Assembly: GCA_910585405.1 (NCBI GenBank)
Contig: CAJUDO010000008.1
Span: 31,053 to 95,052 of the forward strand
Reading direction: 5' to 3'
Origin: an uncultured Peptococcaceae bacterium
Lineage (GTDB): Bacteria > Bacillota > Peptococcia > Peptococcales > Peptococcaceae
Length of the DNA stretch: 64,000 nucleotides
Numbering within the stretch: the first letter of the stretch is position 1; every line of letters starts with the position of its first letter. This document shows, in pieces, positions 25,622-34,524 of this stretch. Below the pieces are notes generated by a model. That model searched no databases, was not told where the DNA came from, and saw nothing but the letters and a program-made list of their open reading frames with translations. The position numbers and the translations under genes were made by a program.

Positions 25622-25650
25622 TTGTGCAAATAGTATTTTTCCAGTATAAT
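25622..25650 (+). promoter_or_regulatory. Promoter for the citrate-to-2-oxoglutarate cluster
   Basis: TTGTGC (25622-25627), 17-nt spacer, TATAAT (25645-25650). The leader to the ATG at 25753 is about 95 nt. Confidence 0.65.
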
Positions 25651-25752
25651 GGGCGATAGCAGAGAATGGTATTACTAACATTGACGTCAAAAAATGTAGC
25701 ATGATGTACAACGCTGCTTTTCTTGGCGTTTTTTATTACGAAGGAGGAACTC

Positions 25753-27147
25753 ATGGATATATTTACTGCAAAAGGTGCCATTGAGGTGGACGAGCCGCGG
25801 TTGTACAAAGAAACGTTCCCATATGATGATTTCCCAAAGGATGTATTTATAGAAGGCACCTATCCCTATGACATTCCGGAAGAAATCTGGGTAACAGATA
25901 CGACATTTCGTGATGGCCAGCAATCAATGGAATCCTTCACGCCAAAACAGATTGAGGATATTTTTACCTACATGCACCTGATGGATAACGGCAACGGTAT
26001 CATTCGTCAGAGTGAGTTTTTTATTTATAATGAGCGGGATCGTGAAGCAATTGAGCGTTGCTTGGCCTTAGATTATGAATTCCCACAGGTGACGACGTGG
26101 ATTCGCCCACTGCCCAATGATATTGCGTTAGCAGCTGGTATGGGTATTAAGGAAACCGGTGTATTGATGAGCTGTTCCGATTATCATATTTTTGGGAAGT
26201 TAAATAAGAACCGTCGGGAAGTATTTGACATGTACTTGAAAGCAGCGGCTGATATTTTGGAAAAAGGGATTCGTCCCCGTTGCCATCTGGAAGATATCAC
26301 ACGTGCCGATGTGTTCGGTTTTGTAATTCCGTTGATTAAAGCATTAGATGAGATGGGGAAAGATGCCGGTGTTCCGATCAAATTCCGTTTGTGCGATACA
26401 TTGGGTGTGGGGAAACCGTTCACGCGGTTGGCTATTCCTCGCAGTGTGCCCGCATTGGTACATCATGTAAAAGAAGAAACGAATGTACATGCTACGCAGT
26501 TGGAATGGCATGGACATAATGATTATTATTATGCAGTAGCCAATTCTACGGCAGCTTGGCTGCATGGATTATCCAGTATCAGTACCACCCTCTTGGGTAT
26601 TGGTGAACGTACAGGAAACACGCCGTTGGAGGCTATGCTGGTAGAATATACACAGCTGAAGCAGCCAAAGAATCCGTTAAATTTCCACGCACTTACAGAA
26701 ATTGCCCGCTATTTTGAGCGGGAATTTCGCTACAGTGTGCCGCCAAAAACACCTTTTGTGGGTGAAGATTTTAATGCGACAAAAGCGGGAATTCATGCTG
26801 ACGGTTTGTTGAAGCATGAAGATATTTATAATTCTGTAGATACCAATAAAGTGTTCAATCGTCCCATTCGTATTGCCATCAATCAATTTTCCGGGAATGC
26901 GGGGATTGCAGCCTGGATTAACGCAGAATATGGCTTTTTGGACAATGAAAAGATTACGAAGCAGGATCCGTTGGTACACAAAATTAAAGAATGGATTGAC
27001 AATCAGTATGCCAGCGGACGAAATACGGCCATCAGCGACTGTGAAATGCATTTCTTGGTTGGTAAATTTATTGTAAGTATCCGTACAGGAAAAAATGCAG
27101 ATTTGAAAGATATTATTATTCCAGGAGGTTGTGGAGATCGTGGCTAA
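25753..27147 (+). CDS. Re-type citrate synthase (HMGL/isopropylmalate-synthase-like)
   Basis: 464 aa. It has the HMGL-like acyl-transferase signature WVTDTTFRDGQQSMESF at about residue 45, the metal-binding WHGHNDYYYAVANS, and GIGERTGNTPLEAMLVEY. Length and the DNGNGIIRQSEFFIYNERD segment resemble the Re-citrate synthase of Clostridium kluyveri rather than LeuA. Directly followed by aconitase (8-nt overlap) and then isocitrate dehydrogenase, so oxaloacetate plus acetyl-CoA to citrate is the logical reaction; homocitrate synthase is the alternative. AAGGAGG lies 7 nt before ATG 25753. Confidence 0.85.
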   Translation: MDIFTAKGAIEVDEPRLYKETFPYDDFPKDVFIEGTYPYDIPEEIWVTDTTFRDGQQSMESFTPKQIEDIFTYMHLMDNGNGIIRQSEFFIYNERDREAIERCLALDYEFPQVTTWIRPLPNDIALAAGMGIKETGVLMSCSDYHIFGKLNKNRREVFDMYLKAAADILEKGIRPRCHLEDITRADVFGFVIPLIKALDEMGKDAGVPIKFRLCDTLGVGKPFTRLAIPRSVPALVHHVKEETNVHATQLEWHGHNDYYYAVANSTAAWLHGLSSISTTLLGIGERTGNTPLEAMLVEYTQLKQPKNPLNFHALTEIARYFEREFRYSVPPKTPFVGEDFNATKAGIHADGLLKHEDIYNSVDTNKVFNRPIRIAINQFSGNAGIAAWINAEYGFLDNEKITKQDPLVHKIKEWIDNQYASGRNTAISDCEMHFLVGKFIVSIRTGKNADLKDIIIPGGCGDRG

Positions 27148-29062
27148 CTTAACAGAAAAAATTATCAGCCGTCATATTACAGACGGAGAAATGAAAGCAG
27201 GCACGGAGATTGGTTTGAAAATTGATCAGACATTGACGCAGGACTCTACTGGTACAATGGCATATTTGGAATTGGAAGCAATGGGCATCGACCGGGTAAA
27301 GACAAAATTGTCCGTAGCTTATATTGACCATAATATGCTGCAGGCAGGGCCGGAAAACTTTGACGATCATTTGTTTATTCAGAGTGCAGCAAAAAATTAT
27401 GGGATTTGGTTCTCCAAGCCAGGCAATGGTATTTGCCATCAGGTACATCTGGAACGTTTTGGCGTACCGGGTGATACCTTAATCGGCTCAGATAGCCATA
27501 CGCCTACCGCAGGCGGTTTGGGTATGCTGGCCATTGGCGCTGGTGGCGTAGACGTAGCTGCTGCGATGGCAGGCCGGAGTTATTATATTCAGATGCCGGA
27601 AGTGATAGAAGTGCGTCTCACAGGAAAATTGCGTCCCGGCGTATCGGCAAAGGATATTATTTTGTATGTTTTGCAGCAGGAAACAGTAAAGGGCGGCGTA
27701 AACAAAGTATATGAATATACTGGAGCCGGTGTAAAAAACTTGAGTGTACCGGAACGGGCTACGATTACCAATATGGGGGCAGAGCTGGGCGCTACCACGT
27801 CTATCTTCCCCAGTGATGAAATCACAAGAGAATTTTTGAAATCCATGGGCAGAGAGGACGCTTACCAGCCTTTGTCGGCGGATGCAGACGCTGCCTATCT
27901 GAAAACTATCGAAGTAAATCTGGATGAACTGGTTCCCTTGGTGGCCTGTCCCCATAGCCCGGACAAAGTCGTCAAGGTCAGCGAGTTGGCCGGCGAAGTG
28001 ATTCAGCAGGTAGCCATCGGCAGCTGCACCAACTCCTCTTATCTGGATTTGGCTAAGTGTGCGATGCTGTTAAAAGGCAAAAAAGTGAACGAAAATATTT
28101 CTTTGGTGATCTCACCAGGTTCTCGGCAAATTCTAAAACGGCTGGCGGATGATGGACTGCTCTCTATCTTTTTAGAAGCCGGCGCTCGTGTTTTGGAATG
28201 TGGCTGCGGTCCTTGCATTGGCATGGGGCAGGCTCCCTGCAACAATGGCAAATCCCTGCGTACCTTTAACCGCAATTTTTACGGCCGCAGCGGTACCAAA
28301 TCGGCCGATGTGTATTTGGTAAGTCCGGAGACAGCTGTTGCCTCCGCTTTAGCCGGAGTAATTACCGACCCCAGCGGCATTGAAGTATTTGCTGAAGCAA
28401 AGGTACCGGAAAAATTTGAAATTGACGACAATTTGCTGATTGCGCCCAATGAGGACTACATCGGCAAGACCGAACTGGTGAAAGGGCCAAACATCAAAGG
28501 TGTACCGGCTGCTGTGCCGCCGCAGGATGCCTTTAGTGCCAAAGTGTTGACAGTCTTGGAGGACAACATCACCACAGACCATATCATGCCGTCAAATGCG
28601 TCGCTGTTGCCTTATCGTTCCAATATTCCGCATTTAGCTGATTATTGTCTGACCCCCAGTGATGCGGAATTCCCGGCCAAAGCCAAGGCCAACGGCGGTG
28701 GCATTATTGTAGCAGGAGAAAACTATGGACAGGGTTCCAGCAGAGAACACGCTGCGCTGGCGCCATTGTATCTGGGCGTAAAGGCTGTGATTGCCAAGTC
28801 CTTTGCTCGCATCCATAAACAAAATCTGGTCAACAACGGCATTATTCCATTGGTGTTCGCCAATGCGGCTGATTATGAAAAAATTCATGAAGGCGACGAG
28901 CTTGCTTTTCAGGGCTTGCTTGCGCAGATTAAAGCCGGCAATGTGACAGTCATCAACAAGACAACCGGCGATACCATCGCCCTAAAGATTGAATTGGGAG
29001 ACAGACAGGAAGGGTTGTTGCTGGCTGGGGGGTTGTTGACTTCTATCAAAATGGCCAAGTAG
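27140..29062 (+). CDS. Aconitate hydratase
   Basis: 640 aa, single-chain aconitase of the mitochondrial-like/AcnA-related type. [4Fe-4S] ligands are in AIGSCTNSSYLDL and ECGCGPCIGMG; the swivel domain carries MPSNASLLPYRSN and GENYGQGSSREHAAL. GTG 27140 (MANLTEKIISRHI) is preferred over GTG 27131 because AGGAGG at 27123 is only 2 nt from the latter. Overlaps the citrate synthase stop. Converts citrate to isocitrate; it lacks the longer LeuC spacing, and no separate small subunit is present. Confidence 0.93.
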   Translation: MANLTEKIISRHITDGEMKAGTEIGLKIDQTLTQDSTGTMAYLELEAMGIDRVKTKLSVAYIDHNMLQAGPENFDDHLFIQSAAKNYGIWFSKPGNGICHQVHLERFGVPGDTLIGSDSHTPTAGGLGMLAIGAGGVDVAAAMAGRSYYIQMPEVIEVRLTGKLRPGVSAKDIILYVLQQETVKGGVNKVYEYTGAGVKNLSVPERATITNMGAELGATTSIFPSDEITREFLKSMGREDAYQPLSADADAAYLKTIEVNLDELVPLVACPHSPDKVVKVSELAGEVIQQVAIGSCTNSSYLDLAKCAMLLKGKKVNENISLVISPGSRQILKRLADDGLLSIFLEAGARVLECGCGPCIGMGQAPCNNGKSLRTFNRNFYGRSGTKSADVYLVSPETAVASALAGVITDPSGIEVFAEAKVPEKFEIDDNLLIAPNEDYIGKTELVKGPNIKGVPAAVPPQDAFSAKVLTVLEDNITTDHIMPSNASLLPYRSNIPHLADYCLTPSDAEFPAKAKANGGGIIVAGENYGQGSSREHAALAPLYLGVKAVIAKSFARIHKQNLVNNGIIPLVFANAADYEKIHEGDELAFQGLLAQIKAGNVTVINKTTGDTIALKIELGDRQEGLLLAGGLLTSIKMAK

Positions 29063-29451
29063 AATGGCATGTTAAATTTCCGTTTTTCTGCGCCTTGTCA
29101 AGCGAAAATTTTCCTATGCCATTGGCATAAGCAGGCGCAAAAAATCCTGCGCTTAGGATAGAAAAAATTGCGTAGCGCGACGATGTGCGAAGCTACGTTG
29201 TCATATTGAACGGAAGCAAAACTTTTTTCAGAGTGTAAAATCAGAGGGAAGCTCCTTCACTTAAACTGATAACAGGGAACAAAGCACTCACTACCCTTTT
29301 ATGGGTTTTTATTCCCCCCGCTACCTTCGCCAAAATTCTGTGTCAAGCAGATGTCCTTATTGTGCAGAACAGGCGAAGGATAGCAAATAAAACCGATGGG
29401 TAGCAAAAAAGCATAAAGATAACAAAAAGAAGATAGAAAAGAGGTTGCATC
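29063..29451. other. Intergenic between aconitase and isocitrate dehydrogenase, with inverted repeats
   Basis: 389 nt without a supported gene. An exact 8-bp inverted repeat CCTTCGCC (29324-29331) / GGCGAAGG (29372-29379), flanked by CTA/TAG, encloses about 40 nt, and CGTAGC/GCTACG form a smaller repeat near 29171-29198. It could be a processing site, a small mobile repeat or the isocitrate dehydrogenase leader; undecided. Confidence 0.45.
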
Positions 29452-30447
29452 ATGCAGACAATTACACTGATTTACGGCGATGGTATTGGAAAAGAAGTCA
29501 TCGCTTCGGCAAAAGCGATTGTAGAGGCTTCCGGCGCACCGGTAGAATGGGAAGTACAGGAAGCCGGTGCAGAGGCGGCTGAAAAATACGGGAAACCTAT
29601 TGACGATGCGGTATTGGAAAGCATCTCCCGCAATGGCGTAGCGCTGAAAGGGCCTACAGCAACTCCTGTGGGCAAAGGATTCCGCAGTGTAAACGTGGAA
29701 ATCCGCAAACGCTTGGATTTATATGTGAATCTGCGTCCCTTGCGCTCCTTTGAAGGCGTAAAATCCTTATATCAGAATATTGATTTGACCATTGTAAGAG
29801 AAAACACAGAAGGATTATACATTGGAATAGAAAAACAGGTGGACGAAGGCAGAGCAGAGGCGACGAAAGTGATCACCAAAAAAGCCAGCGACCGCATTGT
29901 GAAATATGCCTTTGAATATGCCAAAGCCAACGGGAAGAAGAAAGTGACAGCCATCCACAAAGCCAACATTATGAAACTTACGGACGGTTTATTTTTAAAT
30001 TGCGCCCGTGGAATCGCAGCAGAGTATCCTGAAATTGCTTTCGGGGATAAAATTATTGACGCTGCCTGCATGGATTTGGCGCTGAATCCCTATGCATATG
30101 ATGTGTTGGTAGCGCCCAACCTGTACGGCGATATTATTTCCGATTTGGGCAGCGCCTTAGTGGGCGGTCTGGGCGTGGCCCCAGGCGCCAATATCGGCGA
30201 AGGCGTGGCAGTTTTCGAGGCGGTACATGGCTCTGCACCGGATATTGCCGGCAAAGATCTGGCCAACCCGACGTCCGCAATCTTATCTTCTGCAATGATG
30301 CTGAAACATTTGGGCATGAAAGCAGAGGGACAGCGTATCGAGGACGCTGTGGCCGCTTGCTTCGCTGCCGGACAAATGACCGGCGAATTGGGCGGCACAT
30401 TGGGATGCAAAGACTTCACCAAGGCTGTAATCGCAAGGATGCAGTAA
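29452..30447 (+). CDS. Isocitrate dehydrogenase (NAD-type, isopropylmalate dehydrogenase family)
   Basis: 331 aa, short NAD-type form. It contains LIYGDGIGKEVIASAKAI at the N-terminus, the substrate loop TPVGKGFRSVNVEIRKRLDL (the Ser/Asn pattern typical of isocitrate rather than isopropylmalate enzymes), IVRENTEGLYIG, and the metal-binding DLYG-type NLYGDIISDLGSALVGGLG. It completes citrate to 2-oxoglutarate after aconitase. Homoisocitrate or isopropylmalate dehydrogenase is possible but less likely from context. Ends at a strong terminator. Confidence 0.85.
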   Translation: MQTITLIYGDGIGKEVIASAKAIVEASGAPVEWEVQEAGAEAAEKYGKPIDDAVLESISRNGVALKGPTATPVGKGFRSVNVEIRKRLDLYVNLRPLRSFEGVKSLYQNIDLTIVRENTEGLYIGIEKQVDEGRAEATKVITKKASDRIVKYAFEYAKANGKKKVTAIHKANIMKLTDGLFLNCARGIAAEYPEIAFGDKIIDAACMDLALNPYAYDVLVAPNLYGDIISDLGSALVGGLGVAPGANIGEGVAVFEAVHGSAPDIAGKDLANPTSAILSSAMMLKHLGMKAEGQRIEDAVAACFAAGQMTGELGGTLGCKDFTKAVIARMQ

Positions 30448-30466
30448 AAATCATAAAGTCGCGGAT

Positions 30467-30504
30467 AAACAGACAATGCTTTCGTGAAGTATTGTCTGTT
30501 TTTA
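30467..30504 (+). terminator. Terminator of the isocitrate dehydrogenase gene
   Basis: AAACAGACAATGCTT paired with AAGTATTGTCTGTTT around a short loop, then TTAG. The downstream gap to 30763 contains a GGCTGT/ACAGCC hairpin (about 30694-30714) and no supported gene. Confidence 0.9.
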
Positions 30505-30763
30505 GATTACGCGACATTTTGTAAGTATTGCATTCTGCGGTGAAATGCTACATAATTAAGAGTAATGAGGATGATTGAGAACGGAAAGAAGTGTGATTGC
30601 GCTGTCAAAATACACAGTATACATCACGGAAACAAATTGACAGTTTGGGGGAAGATGACTAAACTGTATAAAGTAAAAATTGTTTGTGAGGTCGGCTGTG
30701 CTGTTTGTACAGCCGTTTATGATTTTCTACGCTGGGTGAACTGGTTCAAAGGGGGATTGCTGC

Positions 30764-31330
30764 ATGGAACAAATTCTTACAGTTGCGGGTACTGAGCAGG
30801 GACAACAGTTGCTGCAGCAGTTGCTTGGAGAGATGGGTCTTACGAAAATCGTACAAGCCAATACAGGATTAGATGCACGGCATTTTTTGGAGAGTCAATC
30901 CTTTGAACTGGCAGTGATCAGTGCGCCGCTCACAGATGAATATGGCGAGGGTGTTGCGCGATTGGCATATCAGCAAGGGACGACGGTTATTTTACTGGCA
31001 AGGGCGGAGCATGCTGATGCGATACGGGAGCGTATTGGAAAGATGGGCATTTATCTATTAGCTAAACCGGTGAAGCGAGCGATCTTTTTACAATTGCTGC
31101 AATGCATTTTGTTGCAGCAGAAACAAAAAGAACAGTTGCTGGTGGAAAAGGAAAAGCTGCAGCGGCAAATTCAGGATGCCAATCTTCTGAACAGGGCAAA
31201 GCTGGTGCTGATACAAGTGTTGAAAATGACAGAGCCACAAGCCCACCGCTATATTGAAAAGCAGGCAATGGATTTGCGGATTACCCGGCGGGAGGTGGCA
31301 GAGGGTATTATCAGTACATACGAAAATTAG
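30764..31330 (+). CDS. ANTAR-domain antitermination regulator with degenerate receiver
   Basis: 188 aa. Residues 1-115 have receiver-like topology, but the N-terminal acidic pair is replaced (ILTVAGTEQG) and the phosphoacceptor Asp position reads Ser (LAVISAPL). A coiled coil (about 115-140, rich in Q/K/E) joins it to an ANTAR domain (NRAKLVLIQVLKMTEPQAHR ... REVAEGII). ANTAR proteins bind paired hexaloop RNA hairpins to prevent termination, often in nitrogen or ethanolamine metabolism. AAAGGGGG precedes ATG by 8 nt. Not paired with a histidine kinase. Target unknown. Confidence 0.88.
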   Translation: MEQILTVAGTEQGQQLLQQLLGEMGLTKIVQANTGLDARHFLESQSFELAVISAPLTDEYGEGVARLAYQQGTTVILLARAEHADAIRERIGKMGIYLLAKPVKRAIFLQLLQCILLQQKQKEQLLVEKEKLQRQIQDANLLNRAKLVLIQVLKMTEPQAHRYIEKQAMDLRITRREVAEGIISTYEN

Positions 31331-31414
31331 ACAACCTGTACAGTATGGCAGCGTGAGTAAAAAGAAAAAATGAATAGAGAGCAAGTAGGTTCCATATCAA
31401 AAGGAGGACAAGCA

Positions 31415-33016
31415 ATGAGTACCAAGTATATTTTTGTAACCGGCGGCGTGGTATCCGGTTTGGGAAAAGGCATCACCGCAGCTTCACTGGGGAGGCTGTT
31501 AAAGGCGAAAGGGTTGAAGGTAATTGCGCAAAAGTTGGACCCTTATATCAATGTGGACCCTGGTACGATGAGTCCCTATCAGCATGGCGAGGTATATGTG
31601 ACTGAAGATGGAGCGGAGACAGATTTGGATTTAGGTCACTATGAGCGCTTTATTGATGAGGATTTGAATAAGTATTCCAATCTGACGACGGGAAAGGTAT
31701 ATTGGAATGTCCTCACCAAAGAACGCAATGGCGAATATCTGGGGGAAACGGTACAGGTGATTCCTCATGTCACCAATGAAATTAAATCTTTTATCTACAG
31801 TGTAGGAAAGACTTCCAATGCGGATGTGATTATTACGGAAATCGGCGGAACGACCGGAGATATTGAAAGTCAGCCGTTTTTGGAAGCAATTCGGCAGGTA
31901 TCCTTGGAGGTGGGGCGGGATAATTGCCTGTTTATGCATGTAACGTTGATTCCATTTATTAAAAGCTCTGGTGAGCACAAGTCAAAACCAACGCAGCATT
32001 CCGTGAAAGAACTGCGTTCTATGGGGATTATTCCAGACATTATCATTGCCCGCTGCGATGAGCCCATTGATCAGTCTATCATGCAGAAGATTGCCATGTT
32101 CTGCAATGTAAAACCAGATTGTGTGATTGAAAATATGACGGTACCGGTGCTTTATGAGGCGCCAATTATGTTGGAAAAGAACCACTTGTCGGATATTGTG
32201 TGCAGAGAATTGAAATTGGATTTGCCTGCTGCTGATCTTACAGAGTGGGAAAACATGCTGAAACGGATTGCGCAACGGGAAAAGACTGTGCGCATTGCCT
32301 TAGTAGGAAAATATGTGAAGTTGCATGATGCCTATCTGTCTGTAGCAGAAGCCTTACATCATGGTGGTTATGAAAATGGCGCTGTGGTAGATATTGAATG
32401 GATTGATTCTGAAGAGATTACAACAGAAACAGTGGCAGAAAGGTTGAAAAATTGCCATGGAATTCTGGTACCTGGCGGATTTGGAGACCGAGGCGTGGAA
32501 GGAAAGATTATTACTGCTCAGTATGCTAGAGAACATAATGTACCTTATTTGGGCATCTGCTTGGGTATGCAGGTCGCGGTGATTGAATTTGCCCGCAATG
32601 TGTTGGGCATCGGGGATGCCAATTCCAGCGAATTTTCGCCCAATGGTACCCACAATGTGATTGATTTAATGCCTGACCAACAGGGAAATTTGCCTAAAGG
32701 TGGTACCATGCGTTTAGGTGCTTATCCTTGTGCGGTGAAGGAGGGTTCTTTGCTGGCGGCTGCTTACGGGACGAATTTGGTACAGGAACGGCATCGTCAC
32801 CGCTATGAATTTAATAATGCTTATCGTCAACAGTTTGAGACAGAGGGACTTGTCATTACCGGTACCAGTCCAGATGGACATTTGGTGGAAGCGGTGGAGA
32901 TACCAGCCAATCGGTTTTATGTAGCGGTACAGTATCATCCAGAATTCAAGAGCAGACCAAATCATGCGCATCCGTTGTTCCGTCAGCTTATTCGAGCAGC
33001 GTTGGAAAACAAATAA
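31415..33016 (+). CDS. pyrG: CTP synthase
   Basis: 533 aa. Synthetase domain starts KYIFVTGGVVSGLGKGITAA; glutaminase domain has PGGFGDRGVEGK, the nucleophile region LGICLGMQVAVIEF with Cys, and VQYHPEFKSRP. ATG 31415 has AAGGAGG 8 nt upstream, whereas the ATG at 31370 lies without a site. Converts UTP to CTP with glutamine. Confidence 0.97.
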   Translation: MSTKYIFVTGGVVSGLGKGITAASLGRLLKAKGLKVIAQKLDPYINVDPGTMSPYQHGEVYVTEDGAETDLDLGHYERFIDEDLNKYSNLTTGKVYWNVLTKERNGEYLGETVQVIPHVTNEIKSFIYSVGKTSNADVIITEIGGTTGDIESQPFLEAIRQVSLEVGRDNCLFMHVTLIPFIKSSGEHKSKPTQHSVKELRSMGIIPDIIIARCDEPIDQSIMQKIAMFCNVKPDCVIENMTVPVLYEAPIMLEKNHLSDIVCRELKLDLPAADLTEWENMLKRIAQREKTVRIALVGKYVKLHDAYLSVAEALHHGGYENGAVVDIEWIDSEEITTETVAERLKNCHGILVPGGFGDRGVEGKIITAQYAREHNVPYLGICLGMQVAVIEFARNVLGIGDANSSEFSPNGTHNVIDLMPDQQGNLPKGGTMRLGAYPCAVKEGSLLAAAYGTNLVQERHRHRYEFNNAYRQQFETEGLVITGTSPDGHLVEAVEIPANRFYVAVQYHPEFKSRPNHAHPLFRQLIRAALENK

Positions 33017-33083
33017 CATCGGCTGGGCAATTTGGAAGCGGAAACAACAAAAACCGGTATATAAAAACGGAGGGAGTATCTCT

Positions 33084-34268
33084 ATGAAAATCAATGCACA
33101 GTATCTTGAACTGAAGGACAGTTATCTGTTCGCTACAGTAAATAGAAAAGTAAGGGAATACCAGGCTGCTCATCCTGATAAAAAGGTGATTAAGCTGGGG
33201 ATTGGCGATGTCACCATTCCCTTGTGCGGCGCAGTGACAGAAGCTATGCACAAAGCGGTAGATGAAATGGGAACTAAAGAACATTTTCATGGGTACGGTC
33301 CAGAGCAGGGGTATGATTTTCTGAAAGAAGCGTTGCAGGCTTATTATGGGAAACGCAATGTAAAATTGGATGCCGATGAAATTTTTATCAGCGACGGTGC
33401 AAAAAGCGATGTAGGGAATATCTTAGATATCTTTGCCAAAGAAAATGTGGTGTTGATTCCTGATCCTGTCTATCCCGTCTATGTGGATACCAATGTGATG
33501 GCAGGCCGCGAAGTAAAATTTATGGATGCCAATGTCAGCAATGGCTTTTTGGCAATGCCCGATGATTCAATCCATGCAGATATTATTTATTTGTGCTCAC
33601 CGAATAATCCTACTGGCGCTGTCTATCGTAAAGAACAGTTGAAAGCGTGGGTAGAGTATGCCCTTGCCAATGATGCGGTGATTCTTTTTGATGCTGCTTA
33701 TGAAGTATTTGTGGCGGATGAAAGCCTGCCGCGTAGTATTTTTGAAATAGAGGGTGCGCGTAAATGCGCCATTGAATTTTGCTCTTTCTCTAAGACGGCG
33801 GGCTTTACTGGAACGCGCTGCGGTTACACCGTGGTGCCCATGGAGTTGGAGCGGGGCGGACAAAGCTTGAACAAATTATGGCTGCGCCGCCAGACTACAA
33901 AGTTTAACGGTGTGCCTTATGTGGTACAGCGAGGCGCTGAGGCAGTATTTACGGAAGCGGGGCAGAAACAGATTCATGAAGCCATTGCCTATTATAAAGA
34001 GAATGCGAAAATTATCGCGCAGGCTTTGGATGAGTTGGGCATTTGGTACACCGGCGGCGTGAACTCACCGTACATTTGGCTGCAATGCCCTAATGGCATG
34101 GGGTCCTGGGAATTTTTTGACTTTCTTTTGGAAAAGGCTAATGTAGTAGGGACGCCAGGCGCAGGATTTGGCAGCAATGGAGAAGGCTTTTTCCGGCTGA
34201 CTGCGTTTGGGGATAGAGAAAACACGCAAGAAGCAGTTGCACGTATGAAAGCAGTGTTGCAGAAATAG
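33084..34268 (+). CDS. dapL: LL-diaminopimelate aminotransferase
   Basis: 394 aa class I/II aminotransferase. KLGIGDVTIPLCGAV, FHGYGPEQGYDFLKEAL, YLCSPNNPTGAVY, the PLP lysine in SFSKTAGFTGTRCGY and GFFRLTAFGDRENT match DapL, which makes LL-diaminopimelate in one step for lysine and peptidoglycan. GGAGGG lies before ATG 33084; the longer frame reaching back to 32964 overlaps pyrG and is rejected. Confidence 0.93.
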   Translation: MKINAQYLELKDSYLFATVNRKVREYQAAHPDKKVIKLGIGDVTIPLCGAVTEAMHKAVDEMGTKEHFHGYGPEQGYDFLKEALQAYYGKRNVKLDADEIFISDGAKSDVGNILDIFAKENVVLIPDPVYPVYVDTNVMAGREVKFMDANVSNGFLAMPDDSIHADIIYLCSPNNPTGAVYRKEQLKAWVEYALANDAVILFDAAYEVFVADESLPRSIFEIEGARKCAIEFCSFSKTAGFTGTRCGYTVVPMELERGGQSLNKLWLRRQTTKFNGVPYVVQRGAEAVFTEAGQKQIHEAIAYYKENAKIIAQALDELGIWYTGGVNSPYIWLQCPNGMGSWEFFDFLLEKANVVGTPGAGFGSNGEGFFRLTAFGDRENTQEAVARMKAVLQK

Positions 34269-34292
34269 CAGAGAAAATAAAAAGGACACATG

Positions 34293-34335
34293 ACGGTACA
34301 GTATCCTGTAAAAGGGAGCTGTACCGTTATTTTTG
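34293..34335 (+). terminator. Terminator of dapL
   Basis: ACGGTACAG/CTGTACCGT stem with an 17-nt loop, followed by TATTTTTG. Confidence 0.85.
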
Positions 34336-34524
34336 TTTGCGAAAAAATGTCGCCGCGCTATTTCACAGGAAGTGCGCTGTTGGCTTGCATTAAATAAAAT
34401 TTAATGCGGGAGGTCATTTTGCAAACAAGACAAAATATACAATAATATGCGTATCATTTATAATATAAACAAGAAATATAATTCATTATCATTTCTTATA
34501 CAATGTTTGAAGGAGGAGAAATTT

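Noticed and set aside
25437..25923. Minus-strand frames (140 and 78 aa) upstream of the citrate synthase
   Set aside because: They overlap the promoter and start of the well-supported plus-strand gene and lack ribosome sites.
30565..30795. 76-aa frame before the ANTAR gene
   Set aside because: Weak start, overlaps the well-supported ANTAR start with its own ribosome site, no recognisable domain.
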